From Aquarana catesbeiana (lineage: Eukaryota; Chordata; Amphibia; Anura; Ranidae), in contig NC_133328.1 in assembly GCF_042186555.1 (NCBI RefSeq), forward strand, positions 60,869,431 through 60,933,430: DNA of 64,000 nt. The letters are read 5' to 3'. Positions within the stretch are counted from its first letter, which is position 1, and every line of letters begins with the position of its first letter. Below are positions 21,958 to 32,977 of the stretch, in pieces. A program made the position numbers and the translations under genes. The notes beneath the pieces were generated by a model. It made no database searches. It worked only from the letters and a program-made list of their open reading frames with translations, and had not been told where the DNA came from.

Positions 21958-22207
21958 AGGTTATTTACTAAAGGCAAATCCACTTTGCACTGCAAGTGCA
22001 CTTGATAGTGCAGTCGCTGTAGATCCGAGGGGGACACGCAAGGAAAATAAAGTACAGCATTTTAGCTTGCACATGATTGGATGATAAAATCAGCAGAGCT
22101 TCCCCTCATTTCAGATCTTCCCCTTAGATTTAGAGTGACTGCACTTCCAAGTGCACTTTCAGTGCACTTGTAGTGCAAAGTGGATTTGCCTTTCGTAAAT
22201 AACCCCC
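21958..22207. mobile_element. Miniature inverted-repeat element, 250 bp
   Basis: The left end GGTTATTTACTAAAGGCAAA and the right end TTTGCCTTTCGTAAATAACC are inverted repeats. The repeat continues inward through CCACTTTGCACT and its complement, so most of the element folds on itself. It ends only about 40 bp before the next MYO3A exon. Confidence 0.75.
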
Positions 22208-22247
22208 ATGTCTTACACATGCTTAAAGGTTATGTTTCTTTCTGCAG

Positions 22248-22359
22248 ATATTATCTGATCAGCTTTAAGTCTCATGAAGATCCTCCAGTCAGTCCAGAAT
22301 GTTGTTCAGCCATACTAGAAAAGGCAAATCTAGACCACTGGGTATTAGGAAAGACCAAG
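22248..22359 (+). CDS. MYO3A: MYO3A exon, converter region
   Basis: Acceptor TTTCTGCAG ends at 22247 and donor GTAACT starts at 22360. The exon completes the split R codon and encodes YYLISFKSHEDPPVSPE, then 'CSAILEKANLDHWVLGKTK'. 'GKTK' followed by 'VFLKYYH' in the next exon is the conserved end of the myosin converter. It enters in phase 2 and leaves in phase 0. A miniature element lies immediately upstream in the intron. Confidence 0.95.
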
Positions 22360-22968
22360 GTAACTGATGGTGAATTATTAGAGGCTGTCTATATATAAAG
22401 CAATTCAGCAATAATTAATATGTATAAGTTTTATTTTAGGTTGGATTATGAGTTGATTTTATAGTTGTCAATACAAAGTGTATACCTCACAACTTTTTGA
22501 GATGGGAAGGAGGGACACATATTAGTAAAAGTATGTAGACATAGGACATACCCCTTGCCATGCCCCCTTAAAGAAGAAATATACCAAACAAAATGATGAG
22601 TTAAACCCACAAGTGTTTTTTTTTACCACTAATATTCCTTTATACTTACTGGCTTTTGAAATTTAAAAATGCAGCCATTTAGAAATTGGATGAAAGGTTT
22701 AGCACTGGGAAACACTTTTTGAAAGATAAATAGTGTATTTTATATACAATTAAATAGATCAGACCAAAATGAGGGACAAATGAGGAGGAAAGAGGGAGGA
22801 AATGAGGAGGAAAGAGGGACATTGTTTTACATTAAAATGCAAAAAGATATGGATATGAAGTATTTTATATTTTATAACATTTTCCTTTTAGTCCTGACAA
22901 TAATAAATAAAGATACAGTAATTTATGCAACACGATATATTCCCTCTAACCTTACCTTAATGTTACCC

Positions 22969-24505
22969 TTAATAACCCCTTTGCGCCAACCGTAGGGCAT
23001 CACCTCAGTACCGTTTTTTAGAGCCAACGGTTGGCTGTTTAGTGATAACAACTGATGCAGCTAAAAGCCGCTTGGCTGTTATCCTAAAGAAGCGGGAGGA
23101 GACGTCCCCGCCCGCCGCCACCTTCCACTGCTCTTCCCGGGCCTCCCATCCCATCGGGAGACCCAAGCCCTCAGCCGGCGCATCCACTGCCTAGGCTGAG
23201 ATCCGTATGGAGCTGGATTCGGCTTTGATCGGGTCTCCGATGTAAAATCCCGGAAGCAACATCACGGCGTCACTTCCGGTTTACTCGGCTGCCAATGGTG
23301 CCGATTTAAAAAAATGACAGTATTCAAAATCACCAATTTTGCCGATCTGAATACTTTTAAGTGCAAAGGAGGGATTTGGGGTATTTTAGACCCCCCGATC
23401 CCTCCATAAAGATTATAATTCACCACCTATTACTGTCACAAATGATGTTTACATTCCTTGTAACAGCAATAAAAGTGATCATTTTTTTTTTCTTTTAAAG
23501 GGATAATGTAGAAAAATAAATAAAAATAAAAAATAATTTTTAAAGCGCCCCCTGTCCCCGAGTGCTCACGCAGCAAAGAAACCGCATACTTAAATCGTGC
23601 CCACAAATGTAAACGTTGTTCAAATCACACATGTAATGCCGCGTACACACGAGCGGACTTCTCGTCCACCTGAACTCCGAAGGACTTTTCGACGGAGTTC
23701 TGACGGAGTTCCAACGAAACGGACTTGCCTACACACAATCACACCAAAGTCCGATCGTTTTGAATGTGATGACGTACGACCGGACTAGAATAAGGAAGTT
23801 CATAGCCAGTAGCCAATAGCTGCCCTTGCGTCGTTTTTGGTCTGTCGGACTAGCATACAGACGAACGGATTTTTCGATAGGAATCAAGTCCGTCGGAAAG
23901 ATTTGAAACATGTTCTATTTCTAGGTCCGTCTGAATTTTCGACACAAAAGGTCAGATGAAGCCCACACACGATCGGAATGTTCGACGGAATTGTTCTGTC
24001 AGACCTTTTCTGCTGGAAAGTCTGCTCGTGTGTACGCGGCATTAGGGGTATCGCTGCGATCGTCAGAGTGAGAACAATGATTCTAGCAAAAGACCTTCTC
24101 TGTAACTCTCACCTGGTAACCATTAAACATTTTTTAAAGTGTCTCCTATGGAGATTTTTACGTACCATAGTTTGTCGCCATTCCACGAGTGTGCGCAAAT
24201 TTAAAGCATGACATGTTAGGTATCTATTTACTCGGCTTAACAACATCTTTCACATACAAAAAAAAATGGGCAAATTTTATTGTTTAGTTTTTCTTTTAAT
24301 TCATGAAAGTGTCTCTTTTCCTAAAAAATTGCATTTGATAGACCGCTGCGCAAATACCGTGTGACATAAAATATTGCAATGATCGCCATTTTATTCTCTA
24401 GGGTATCTGCTAAAGAAATATATAAGTTATTTTCTAGCAAAAAATATGGATTTTAACTTGTAAGCAACAAATGTCAGAAATAGGCTTAGGCATATAAAGG
24501 GTTAA
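22969..24505 (+). mobile_element. TTAA-flanked element, copy A, with a nested miniature element
   Basis: TTAA lies at both ends (22969-22972 and 24502-24505), with complementary inner words AACCCCTTTGCGCC and ATATAAAGGGTT. A second copy lies in inverted orientation at 36897-37985, aligning through the 'ACCGCTGCGCAAAT' and 'GGGAGACC' words. Copy A is longer because of the insertion at 23637-24041. It is non-coding. Confidence 0.7.
23637..24041. mobile_element. Miniature element with TGCCGCGTACACACG ends, copy 1
   Basis: TGCCGCGTACACACGAGCGG at the left pairs with GTGTGTACGCGGCA at the right, and the flanks are TAA and TTA. The inverted sister TTAA element near 37365 lacks this insert and shows the empty site, which confirms it as a discrete insertion. 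A 3-bp TWA target would fit PIF/Harbinger elements, but I cannot confirm the family. Confidence 0.8.
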
Positions 24506-24608
24506 AACATCCCCATAACCTTCATGTATGAAGATAAAAAAACCTTCAGCCATTAGAACCACTTTAAGTATCAAGTATACTAATAACAATACTGTATAAT
24601 GTCCTCAG

Positions 24609-24771
24609 GTTTTCCTTAAATACTACCATGTTGAACAGTTGGACCGTATGATAAAGAGCATAGTGAACAGAATTGTAGTTCTTCAGGCCTGTGTCAAAGG
24701 GTGGCTGGGAGCCAAGAGATACCAAAAACTGAAGCAGAAGAGAGAGGAAAGTGCTGTGAAAATACAGTCAG
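24609..24771 (+). CDS. MYO3A: MYO3A exon, end of converter and first IQ motif
   Basis: Encodes VFLKYYHVEQLDRMIKSI, then 'VVLQACVKGWLGAKRYQKL' (first IQ-type motif, with LQ for IQ) and the start of a second motif 'SAVKIQS'. IQ motifs bind calmodulin or related light chains and form the lever arm. Acceptor CCTCAG ends at 24608 and donor GTAATT starts at 24772. It enters in phase 0 and leaves in phase 1, splitting the second IQ motif across the following intron. Confidence 0.95.
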
Positions 24772-24982
24772 GTAATTATGAGTTTTCTTTTGTTCCAAAT
24801 AATAACTGCAGTATTTTACATTTACTTATTTTTCTTTCAAAAATAATGATAAAATGTTTCAGTTCAGCCACTGTAAGCACCTGAAACTTGTCTTTTTAAT
24901 GAGCTGCCAAATACCTCAGGAGAGTTGAAATCAGGCTTTCAGTGGAGTTGCCTGTGCTGTAAGCTGATGGGTCAGAGACAGG

Positions 24983-25627
24983 GCCAGGACAAGGGGTGGA
25001 CAGGAGGGGCAGCTGCCCTGGGCACTGTGGTATCATGTGAGGTGGGGGGCACCGTGAGGAGATTGGGGGGAGGGGATTTGTGTGGCAAAGGGGAGTTTGG
25101 GGGGGGGCGGCAGGGGGGTAAGAATTGCTCTAGGAAGGGAAATTTGGGGGTAGGAGTGGTGATTTGGGGGGATCTATGTTGGGAGGGGGGTGGGGGAAGA
25201 GGATTTGTGCTAGGAGGGGGGGATTGGGGGGGTTTTGTGCTAGAAGAGGTGATATGGTAGGGAGGGGAAATCTTTTTTTTTTTGGGGGGGGGTAGATTTG
25301 TGCTAATAGGGATGATTGGGGGTATTTGTGCTTTCCAGGGAAATTTGTTTTGGAAGGGGGGATTTGTGCTAGGAGGGGGATTGTAAAGGAGGATTTGTGC
25401 TAGGCAGGTAGTTTTCTTGTACTGGGAGAGGGATTTTAGCAAGGGGGGGGGATTTGCACTGGGGGGGGCATTTATGCTTAGAGGGTAATCATGCAAATTA
25501 GTGCTCTGTTTTGAGCATTTGGGGGTTTTTTTGCTGACTTTTGCTGATTTAATGCTCATGCATCTTGAGGGGGGGGGGGGTACAGTTTGGCATGTTCCCC
25601 TTTGGCTGTAGATGACCTTGTCCTGGC
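24983..25627. mobile_element. G-rich element with GCCAGGACAAGG ends
   Basis: GCCAGGACAAGG at the left and CCTTGTCCTGGC at the right are exact inverted repeats. The interior is a degenerate G-rich tandem sequence based on GGGGATTTGTGCTAGGAGG. No 8-bp duplication could be confirmed. The 'CAGCTGCCCTGGGC' text near the left end recurs in the element at 50670, suggesting a related family. The long open frame on the - strand is low-complexity Pro-rich and not a gene. Confidence 0.6.
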
Positions 25628-25677
25628 ACTAGTTGGAGATACTAAGATGGAAAAATAAGTAGCCTCAGTTAGCCTTA

Positions 25678-26112
25678 TGCACCGTACACACGGTCGGATT
25701 TTCAGAAGGAATATGTGAGATAGGACCTTGTTGTGGGAAATTCCGACCTTGTGTAGGCTCCATCACACATTTTCTATCGGATTTCCCAACACACAAAGTT
25801 TGAGAGCATGCTATAAAATTTTCCGACAACAAAATCCGTTGTCGGAATTTCTGATCGTGTGTACACAAATCCGACGCACAAAGTGCCACGCATGCTCAGA
25901 ATAAATAAAGAGATGAAAGCTATTGGCTACTACCCCGTTTATAGTCCTGACCTACGTGTTTTACGTCACCGCGTTCAGAATGATCGGATTTTCCGACAAC
26001 TTTGTGTGACCGTGTGTATGCAAGGCAAGTTTAAATCCAACATTCGTCCGAAAAAATCCTAGGATTTTGTTGTCGGAATGTCTGATCAATGTCCGACCGT
26101 GTGTACGGGGCA
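25678..26112. mobile_element. Miniature element with TGCMCCGTACACACGG ends, copy 2
   Basis: The left end TGCACCGTACACACGGTCGG and right end CCGTGTGTACGGGGCA are inverted. The flanks carry exact TTA duplications (25675-25677 and 26113-26115). It is closely similar to the copy at 29102-29532. The interior is non-coding with inverted ATTTTCCGACAAC words. Confidence 0.8.
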
Positions 26113-26115
26113 TTA

Positions 26116-26531
26116 TTGTGTATCTTGGGCAGCTCATAGATTACCCTTTTTTTTAATTCAACCAACCGGTTGAATGAAGAAAAAGACTAATATCCCATAA
26201 TCCCCCATCCACACACTCGATGTGAATGGGGGAATCCTTTCCACTGAGACTTTGTATTTTGACAGCAAAGAGATCTGCTAAAAAAAAAAAGACTAATCAA
26301 TGAGCTGGATAAGACACACAATAAGGTCATTTTTTTTTCATTTAGCCTGCTGATTGAAGGAAAAAACTGACTAATGTATGGGCTGCTTAAGACATTTCAA
26401 AATGTACACACAACATAAAGCCACCATGGATTTAAGACGGCCGTCTGTTGTGCAAGTTCAATTCAATTACTCTAAAAAAAAAAAAAAAAGATTTTTATAG
26501 ACCTGCAAGCTAAACTCAGTCAAGCATTTAG
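26116..26531. other. Intron, no feature assigned
   Basis: Moderately AT-rich with three A/T homopolymer runs. No exon, RNA gene or clear repeat terminus was seen. Confidence 0.4.
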
Positions 26532-26612
26532 TTAACATGGTTGTAAACCTCTGAAATGAAAAAGAAATTATTTCCTTCGATAGTGTGTATTTGCCAAAAT
26601 CCAAAGCACTAA

Positions 26613-27036
26613 TGCCGCGTACGCACGATCGGAATTTCCGTCAGAAAAAACTTGGATGGTTTTTCTGACGGAATTACGCTCAAGCTTGCCTTGCATGCAC
26701 ACGGTCACACAAAAGTTCTCTGAACTTTCGACCGTCAAGAACGCGGTGACGTACAACACTACGATGAGCCGAGAAAATGAAGTTCAATGCTTCCGAGCAT
26801 ACGTCGAATTGTTTCCGAGCATGCGTCCTTTTTTGCGCGTCTGAATTGCATACAGACGATCACATTTTCGGATAGGAACTTTTCCCGACCGAAAAATAGA
26901 GAACCTGCTCCCAATCTTTTGCTGGATGGAATTCTGCCAGCAAAAGACCGATGGAGCATACACACAGTCCCATTTTCCGACAAAAACCTGTCATCGGAGT
27001 TTTGCTGGCGGCATTTCCGATCATGTGTACGCCGGA
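26613..27036. mobile_element. Miniature element with TGCCGCGTACGCACG ends, copy 3
   Basis: The left end TGCCGCGTACGCACGATCGG and the diverged right end CATGTGTACGCCGGA are inverted, flanked by TAA (26610-26612 and 27037-27039). It is more decayed than the copies at 25678 and 29102. Confidence 0.7.
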
Positions 27037-27039
27037 TAA

Positions 27040-28590
27040 GTGTGATTTCTGTCTGCTGTTTCCTTCATTACGCTATCTGCAATCACTTCTAACAGGCTGT
27101 GCTGACAAGCAATCACGGATAATGGGGGGGGGGGGGGGGGTGTTAGAGATCCAGCACACAACCTGTGATTGACAGCCTCAGCTGTGCATGTTTTCATTTG
27201 AGATTGTTGGGAGGATGTCCATTCCCTCCAATCAGGTCTCATAATACACTCAGCTTCCTGCTCTATGCTGTGCAGTATGTAACATTAGATTTTGCACCCT
27301 GCCAGTGTGAATTGTATACTTTGAACGGCTCTACAGAAGACAGGGCTGCAGATAAACAGTGTTGCGGTATTCCCGTAGGGGCTGCTGGATTTAGTGGTCC
27401 ATCTGTCACCTTGCCCAGCCAGGCACAAACTCCTCATTTGTTCAGAGTCGTGAAAACAGTCCTTGCACTTGTTTTTTTATGTTTTATTGAGGGGAATTTA
27501 ACTTGGATGGGGGATAGGGAACTTATGAGATGCCCATGTAATTAACAGTCAATGTTGGGACTACTATATACACCAGAGTATATACAATCTCCTCTTCTCC
27601 TCCTGCACTTCCTTGTTTGCAGATTATCACTCCAGCACATCACTTGCTGCATTTCCTGGACCAGCTAGCAGTATAGGTCTGACACTGGCTCAACCAGGCC
27701 TAAAGCAAATGCCCTTTACAGGCAGGGGCCACGGGCCCCTATGGTGTAACAAAAAAAGAATAGAAAGTTTCAGTACTAGCTGTCCCTGTGGCTACTGCTC
27801 CCAGCACCACCTCTTCAGGTACTGCCAGTCCTCACGACTGCAGCTGTTCCTTTCCACTGCCCGTGCCACCACAATCCTCCAGTCTGTCTCTGCACCCATC
27901 CCAGACTGCTCCATCTCAGTCCTCTCAAGCATGCCTCCCAGTCCTCCCGACTGTGTGAACACTCACCAGCCCTCCTGGCTGCCTCTGTGGAACTCCTGGA
28001 GACTTGCCGGGCAGTGTTCTCTTGCTGTCCTCTCTTGCTCCTCCTGTGCCTCCTGGCCAGGACACCTCTGTGGGTTGTAAGATGGTCCCGGCCACACCCG
28101 AGCCCAGGCCCAAGGTCACCCCCCACTGGGGAGCTCCCTCAAAGGCCCTGATAGCCTAACACTCCATCTCCATCTTCCACTCGATCCACTCCCTCCCAGC
28201 TGGGCTGACCCTGGGTATTCAAGGAGGCCTGCCCCCTGCCAATCCAGTTGGGGATTGGTCAGGGCTCCTCAGAATACCCCAGGCGGCTCCACCTCCTCTC
28301 TCTTTCCAGAAAGTACCATAAAAATTTTGGAAAGAAGTGGGAGGTCCTAGTGGCACCACCTGTAAGTCACCCAGCACTAATCTAGGTCACTCCCAACCCA
28401 GATCACAAAACACACCCAGGCTTGGCTGCCAGCCAAGCCTTGAAATTTACCTACTCTAAAAAAGAAAACCTGTATTATTCGTCTAGCACACTAGAGGGTG
28501 TTACAACAGGTACAACTCATGTAGGAGGGTTTATTGCATCTCTCCGTATCATCTGAGGCCAGTCACTTCATGGGATACATGTAAGGGTTT
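27040..28590. other. Unassigned block, partly C-rich
   Basis: A 19-base G run lies near 27124-27140. 27650-28330 is C/T-rich with long shadow frames that lack domain motifs. 28440-28505 contains TTTACCTACTCT and CACACTAGAGGGTG, which reappear at 63390-63425, so part of this block is a dispersed repeat. No gene was identified. Confidence 0.4.
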
Positions 28591-28603
28591 ACAACCACTT
28601 TAA

Positions 28604-29099
28604 TGAGGGAAGTAAGTCTAAAACTGTTTTAGCAGCCACAATTATTTTGGTGAAAGTAACTGTTCTGCCAAAAAACTGTTCTATCTGTCTGCTAGAAAAT
28701 GTTTTGTTTGTGTACACAATCTGTGGGACATGCACAGTGCAGGGTACATTCCCAGCCCACAAGAAGTTGCTTACGCTCAGGATTTACTTCATCAGTAGCC
28801 TCTCAATGGCCAAAGGGTGGAGACAATGGAATGGAATGGACTATGGAAGACCTTCAAACATTAGCAGCTGCAACAATAGAGTGCCGAAAGGGAAGCACAG
28901 ATCTTGCTTTGCTGGAAGGGGCCAAACTAGTCTGCCATAGTAGGAACATATGCTATACATACACACCCATTATGGTAATTTGCTCCAGGGAACCTTCAGC
29001 AACTTTAGTTTCATTTTAAAGTCTAGTGAGCAAAGAAGGGTGCAAAATAGCCTTTGGCAATTCAAACCCAATGCCTGATGTTCTAAGCTTTCTCCCAGT
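28604..29099. other. Intron, no feature assigned
   Basis: No exon-like frame with splice borders or recognisable repeat end was seen. Confidence 0.4.
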
Positions 29100-29101
29100 T
29101 A

Positions 29102-29532
29102 TGCCCCGTACACACGGTCGGATTTTCCGACGAAAAATGTGTGATAGGACCTTGTTGTCGGAAATTCCGACCGTGTGTAGGCTCCATCACACATTTTCCA
29201 TCGGATTTTCCGACACACAAAGTTTGAGAGCAGGCTATAAAATTTTCCGACAACAAAATCTGTTGTCGGAATTTCCGATCGTGTGTACACAAATCCGACG
29301 CACAAAGTGCCACGCATGATCAGAATAAATAGAGATGAAAGCTATTGGCTACTGCCCCGTTTATAGTCCCAACATATGTGTTTTACGTCACTGCGTTCAG
29401 AACGATCGGATTTTCCGACAAGTTTGTGTGACGCTGTGTATGCAAAAAAGTTTGAGCCAACATCCGTCGGAAAAAATCCTAGGATTTTGTTGTCGGAATG
29501 TCCGATCAATGTCCGACCGTGTGTACGGGGCA
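29102..29532. mobile_element. Miniature element with TGCCCCGTACACACGG ends, copy 4
   Basis: TGCCCCGTACACACGGTCGG and CCGTGTGTACGGGGCA are exact inverted repeats, flanked by TTA and TAA. The copy is close to that at 25678-26112 over its whole length, including a TTTCCGACAAC interior. The many overlapping short frames on both strands come from its palindromic structure. Confidence 0.8.
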
Positions 29533-29535
29533 TAA

Positions 29536-30128
29536 GAAAAATGTATTTTTGTCTTTGTCCCTGTTGGGAAGATTTCCCATCACATCCTGTCCTAACAGAA
29601 AGTGAGAGGAGAACTCCTTAATAGGTATGAAGACAACATTAATGATCTGGAAAAGGTTACAGCCCTTCAACAATATATTCAAAAGAGAAAAAAAATGACT
29701 GTTTTTGGAATTTAACATTCGCTACTCTGTCTGTACTCAGTGACAATCATGATCTAAAAGCCCCAAACATAGAACATTCCTAGATATTTCAAAAGAGTAA
29801 TAGCTACTGATCACCCTTCCAGCAAAACATGATCTGTGCTGGGTTTCTATTAACTGCCAGGGCATGGCAATCAATCATTTTGTCAATGATATAATAGATA
29901 TCTTTTATTATTGAGCTTTTATAAAGCCTGGGTAATGTGTTGTACAGCACAATACAATAATCCTATAGGTGTTATTTATAGACTTCTAACAATACAGTGT
30001 TGCCTATTTCTTTCATGTGTATTTTCCTGTTTTTCTGTAGAAAATTCAGGTGGCACCTCAGTTGTGTACGAGAGAAATTATGCAAGTTAGACTAGGTTCA
30101 CGCATCATCTTGAGCTTTTCCAAGCATT
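29536..30128. other. Intron, no feature assigned
   Basis: No exon or clear element was seen. 30085-30128 resembles the left end of an inverted-repeat element whose right end may lie at 31445-31462 (GGTGTGAACTGCAACTAAGG), with the Tc1 inserted between them. Confidence 0.35.
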
Positions 30129-31320
30129 TTGACATTTTTGCAGATTTATTAAAAAAGAAAAACTGAAATATCACATGGTCCTAAGTATTCAGAACCTTTG
30201 CTGTGACACTCATATATTTAACTCAGGTGGTGTCCATTTCTTCTGATCATTCTTGAGATGGTTCTACACCTTCATTTAAGTCCAGCTGTGTTTGATTATA
30301 CTGATTGGACTTGATTAGGAAAGTCACACACCTGTCTATATAAGACCGTACAGCTCACAGTGCATGTCAGAGCCAATGAGAATCATGAGGTCAAAGGAAC
30401 TGCCTGAAGAGCTCAGAGACAGAATTGTGGCAAGGCACAGATCTGGCCAAGGTCTCCAGACACATGAAAGCCCGCATGGAGTTTGCTAAAAAACACCTGA
30501 AGGACTCCAAGATGGTGAGAAATAAGATTGTCTGGTCTGATGAGACCAAGATAGAACTTTTTGGCCTTAATTCTAAGCGGTATGTGTGGAGAAAACCAGG
30601 CACTGCTCATCACCTGTCCAATACAGTCCCAACAGTGAAGCATGGTGGTGGCAGCATCATGCTGTGGGGGTGTTTTTCAGCTGCAGGGACAGGGCGACTG
30701 GTTGCAATCGAGGGAAAGATGAATGCGGCCAAGTACAGGGATATCCTGGACGAAAACCTTCTCCAGAGTGGTCAGGATCTCAGACTGGGCCAAAGGTTTA
30801 CCTTCCAACAAGACGATGACCCTAAGCACACAGCTAAAATAACGAAGAAGTGGCTTCACAACAACTCTGTGACTGTTCTTGAATGGCCCAGCCAGAGCCC
30901 TGACTTAAACCCAATTGAGCATCTCTGGAGAGACCTAAAAATGGCTGTCCACCAACGTTTACCATCCAACCTGACAGAACTGGAGAGGATCTGCAAGGAG
31001 GAATGGCAGAGGATCCCCAAATCCAGGTGTGAAAAACTTGTTGCATCTTTGCCAAAAAGACTCATGGCTGTATTAGATCAAAGGGTGCTTCTACTAAATA
31101 CTGAGCAAAGGGTCTGAATACTTAGGGCCATGTGATATTTCATTTTTTCTTTTTTAATAAATCTGCAAAAATGTCAACAATTCTGTGTTTTTCTGTCAAT
31201 ATGGGGTGCTGTGTGTACATTAATGAGGAAAAAAATGAACTTAAATGATTTTAGGAAATGGCTGTAATATAACAAAGAGTGAAAAATGTAAGGGGGTCTG
31301 AATACTTTCCGTCCCCACTG
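30129..31320 (+). mobile_element. Tc1-like element, left end and interior truncated
   Basis: The right end (to 31320, ...TCCCCACTG then TA) is complete and includes the GGGGTCTGAATACTTTCCGT-type terminus. The left end begins at the inner repeat TTTTTGCAGATTTATTAAAA, so the outer part of the left inverted repeat is missing. The inner complement TAATAAATCTGCAAAAATG lies at 31155-31173. It contains a transposase pseudogene. Confidence 0.85.
30376..31117 (+). pseudogene. Tc1 transposase, DNA-binding domain deleted
   Basis: From 30376 the text reads MRIMRSKELPEELRDRIVAR and then jumps straight into 'HMKARMEFAKKHLKDSK' in another frame. The two helix-turn-helix domains, roughly 90 residues, are gone. 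The catalytic region (30425-31117) is one open frame: 'NKIVWSDETKIELFG', 'VKHGGGSIMLWGCF', 'FQQDDDPKHTAK', 'WPSQSPDLNPIEHLWRDLK', ending 'LLNTEQRV'. The DD34E triad residues are all present. A full Tc1 transposase is about 340 residues, so this copy could not bind its ends by itself. Confidence 0.88.
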
Positions 31321-31610
31321 TAGGGACCAAAACACACAACACTGCCCCAAAAAGCTTCAAGCTTTGCGACACTCGTAAATTTAATGGAAATCTTGATGTT
31401 GAGCATTGAAGCGCTTCAGAAAATGCACTTCAAATTGCTCAGGTGTGAACTGCAACTAAGGTTTCCAACCATTTTTTATCTGCTGGACTACAAAACACCT
31501 TCCCCTTATTTTATGGAGTTGAGGAAAGAGGAAGGCTTTCTAGGGTTGATTTACTAAAACTGGATAGTGCAAAATCTGGTGCAGCTGTGCATGGTAGCCA
31601 ATCAGCTTCT

Positions 31611-32659
31611 TTTTTTTTTTTTTTAAATCAGAAAGGTGTTTATTGAGCAAATTCACATAGCTTCCATTGTACAAGCATCGTGCAACAACATACATTCATG
31701 TAGATATTGCATAGTACATTCCACTCATCATTTGTTACCGAAAATCTTGTAACATTTCAATGCTCTACTACTTTACGGTCAGCAATCATTTACAGAACCT
31801 CATGAGCCCCCCCCCGGGGCACTGCAACAGTCTGGACAATACCAGCTCCCTAGGACTCAGTCCAGGGGTAGCTAACCATGGTGCCCAAATCTTCTCAAAT
31901 CTATTGGAACCGCCTCTGTGTTGATAAATATATTTTTCCATAATCAGGGTGTTACCCATATGCGTTATCCAAGATTTCACTGATGGTGGCGAGGTCGATT
32001 TCCAGCCAAGTAATATAAGTTTGCGTGCCTGGAACAGTGCCCTAGTAAGTGCTAGTCTAGTCATCTCTTCCGGCACAATATCTTCTAGGACTCCTAAAAT
32101 ACAGTGAATTGGATCAAGGGGAATAGTGGTCTGAAACACTTGATTAAGTGTTCCAATAATCTCACTCCAATACCTATGGAGTTTTGGGCATCTCCATAGT
32201 AGGTGAATGAGATCACCTTGATGTCGCTCACATCTGCTACATATAGGATCAGGCCTCCTACCCATATTGTAAAGTTTAAGTGGGGTGTAATGCACTCTAA
32301 GTACAATATATAGTTGGGATACCTTTTGGGCCACATTGAGAGAACATATATTAATGGATTGCAGAATTTCTTCCCATTGATCTCCCGTAATTGGGCCTAT
32401 GTCCTGCTCCCATAGGGACGGTGCCTTAGTCGGGTGCGCTTTCAAAAGTTGCATCAATAGCATTTGATAGCAATATGAGATAAATCCTTTAGTTTCTGTG
32501 CTGGACTGTATCAAATGGAAAATAGGGGTGGTTGACAGTGTCCAGGGAGCAGCTTTTCCCTGTGTGTCCACCGCATGTTTGAGCTGGATATAAGAATAGT
32601 ACATAGTATTTGGGAGGTTGTATTTATTTTGTAGCTCTGAAAACGTCAGCAGCTTGCCA
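31611..32659 (-). mobile_element. 5'-truncated L1-like LINE (1.05 kb)
   Basis: The T-run at 31611-31624 is its poly(A) tail read in reverse. A perfect 15-bp duplication AGCCAATCAGCTTCT flanks it (31596-31610 and 32660-32674). It carries only the 3' end of ORF2 and the 3' UTR. Confidence 0.92.
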
Positions 32660-32691
32660 AGCCAATCAGCTTCTAACTTCAGTTTGTTCAA
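31786..32691 (-). pseudogene. LINE ORF2 C-terminal fragment
   Basis: A single open - strand frame of about 300 codons covers the C-terminal part of an L1-like ORF2. It includes 'LYNMGRRPDPICSRCERH', 'GDLIHLLWRCPKLHRYW' and 'FQARKLILLGWKS'. The CxxC...H...C arrangement is the zinc-knuckle-like motif near the ORF2 end. It has no reverse transcriptase motifs. The upstream limit lies in flanking sequence beyond the element. The long open frame suggests a fairly young insertion. Confidence 0.85.
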
Positions 32692-32951
32692 TTATGCTTG
32701 GACAAAACAACCTGGAAGCTGGTTTCTATGCAGAGCTGCACCCGATTTTGCGCTCTGTAGTTTTAGTAAAGCAACCCCTCTGTACCCCAGCAGGGAACTG
32801 GGCAAGGCTGACAATGCAATTTGCGATGTCTGTACAGTAAAGGTAGAGTACTCAGCGGAGCTTATCTCTGAGTTGAGCTGAGTGCATTTCTGGAAAGATC
32901 AACAGGTATATTTCTGTACTTACAGCCTTTGTAAGGTTAAATATACACTAC

Positions 32952-32977
32952 AGCTCCTAAACTTGAGTTTAGGAGCT
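32952..32977. repeat. Perfect 26-bp palindrome
   Basis: AGCTCCTAAACT, a TG spacer and AGTTTAGGAGCT form a perfect 12-bp-arm hairpin. The same word recurs at 32997 and 33059 in a larger imperfect inverted repeat ending near 33070. It is probably the end of a decayed miniature element. Confidence 0.6.

Larger units (their letters stand above)
26532..28603. mobile_element. Possible 2-kb TTAA-flanked element
   Basis: The left end TTAACATGGTTGTAAACC and right end GGTTTACAACCACTTTAA are good inverted repeats with TTAA at both outer edges, matching ends at 38603 and 40447. The interval contains a miniature element (26613-27036) and a C-rich block (27650-28330). The ends could instead belong to two separate copies. 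Confidence 0.4.
31544..32776. mobile_element. Miniature element (GGTTGATTTACTAAAAC ends) split by a LINE
   Basis: The left arm (31544-31610) starts GGTTGATTTACTAAAACTGG and contains CAAAATCTGGTGCAGCT. The right arm (32675-32776) ends with the complement ...GTTTTAGTAAAGCAACC. Together they form about 160 bp of a palindromic miniature element I recognise as common in ranid sequence. The LINE at 31611-32659 separates them. Confidence 0.8.

Noticed and set aside
24972..25559. A 195-codon Pro/Ser-rich frame on the - strand
   Set aside because: Low-complexity translation of a G-rich tandem element; no motif and no splice context.
27613..28126. Overlapping frames of 155 and 103 codons in the C-rich block
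   Set aside because: Low-complexity, present on both strands, with no motif.
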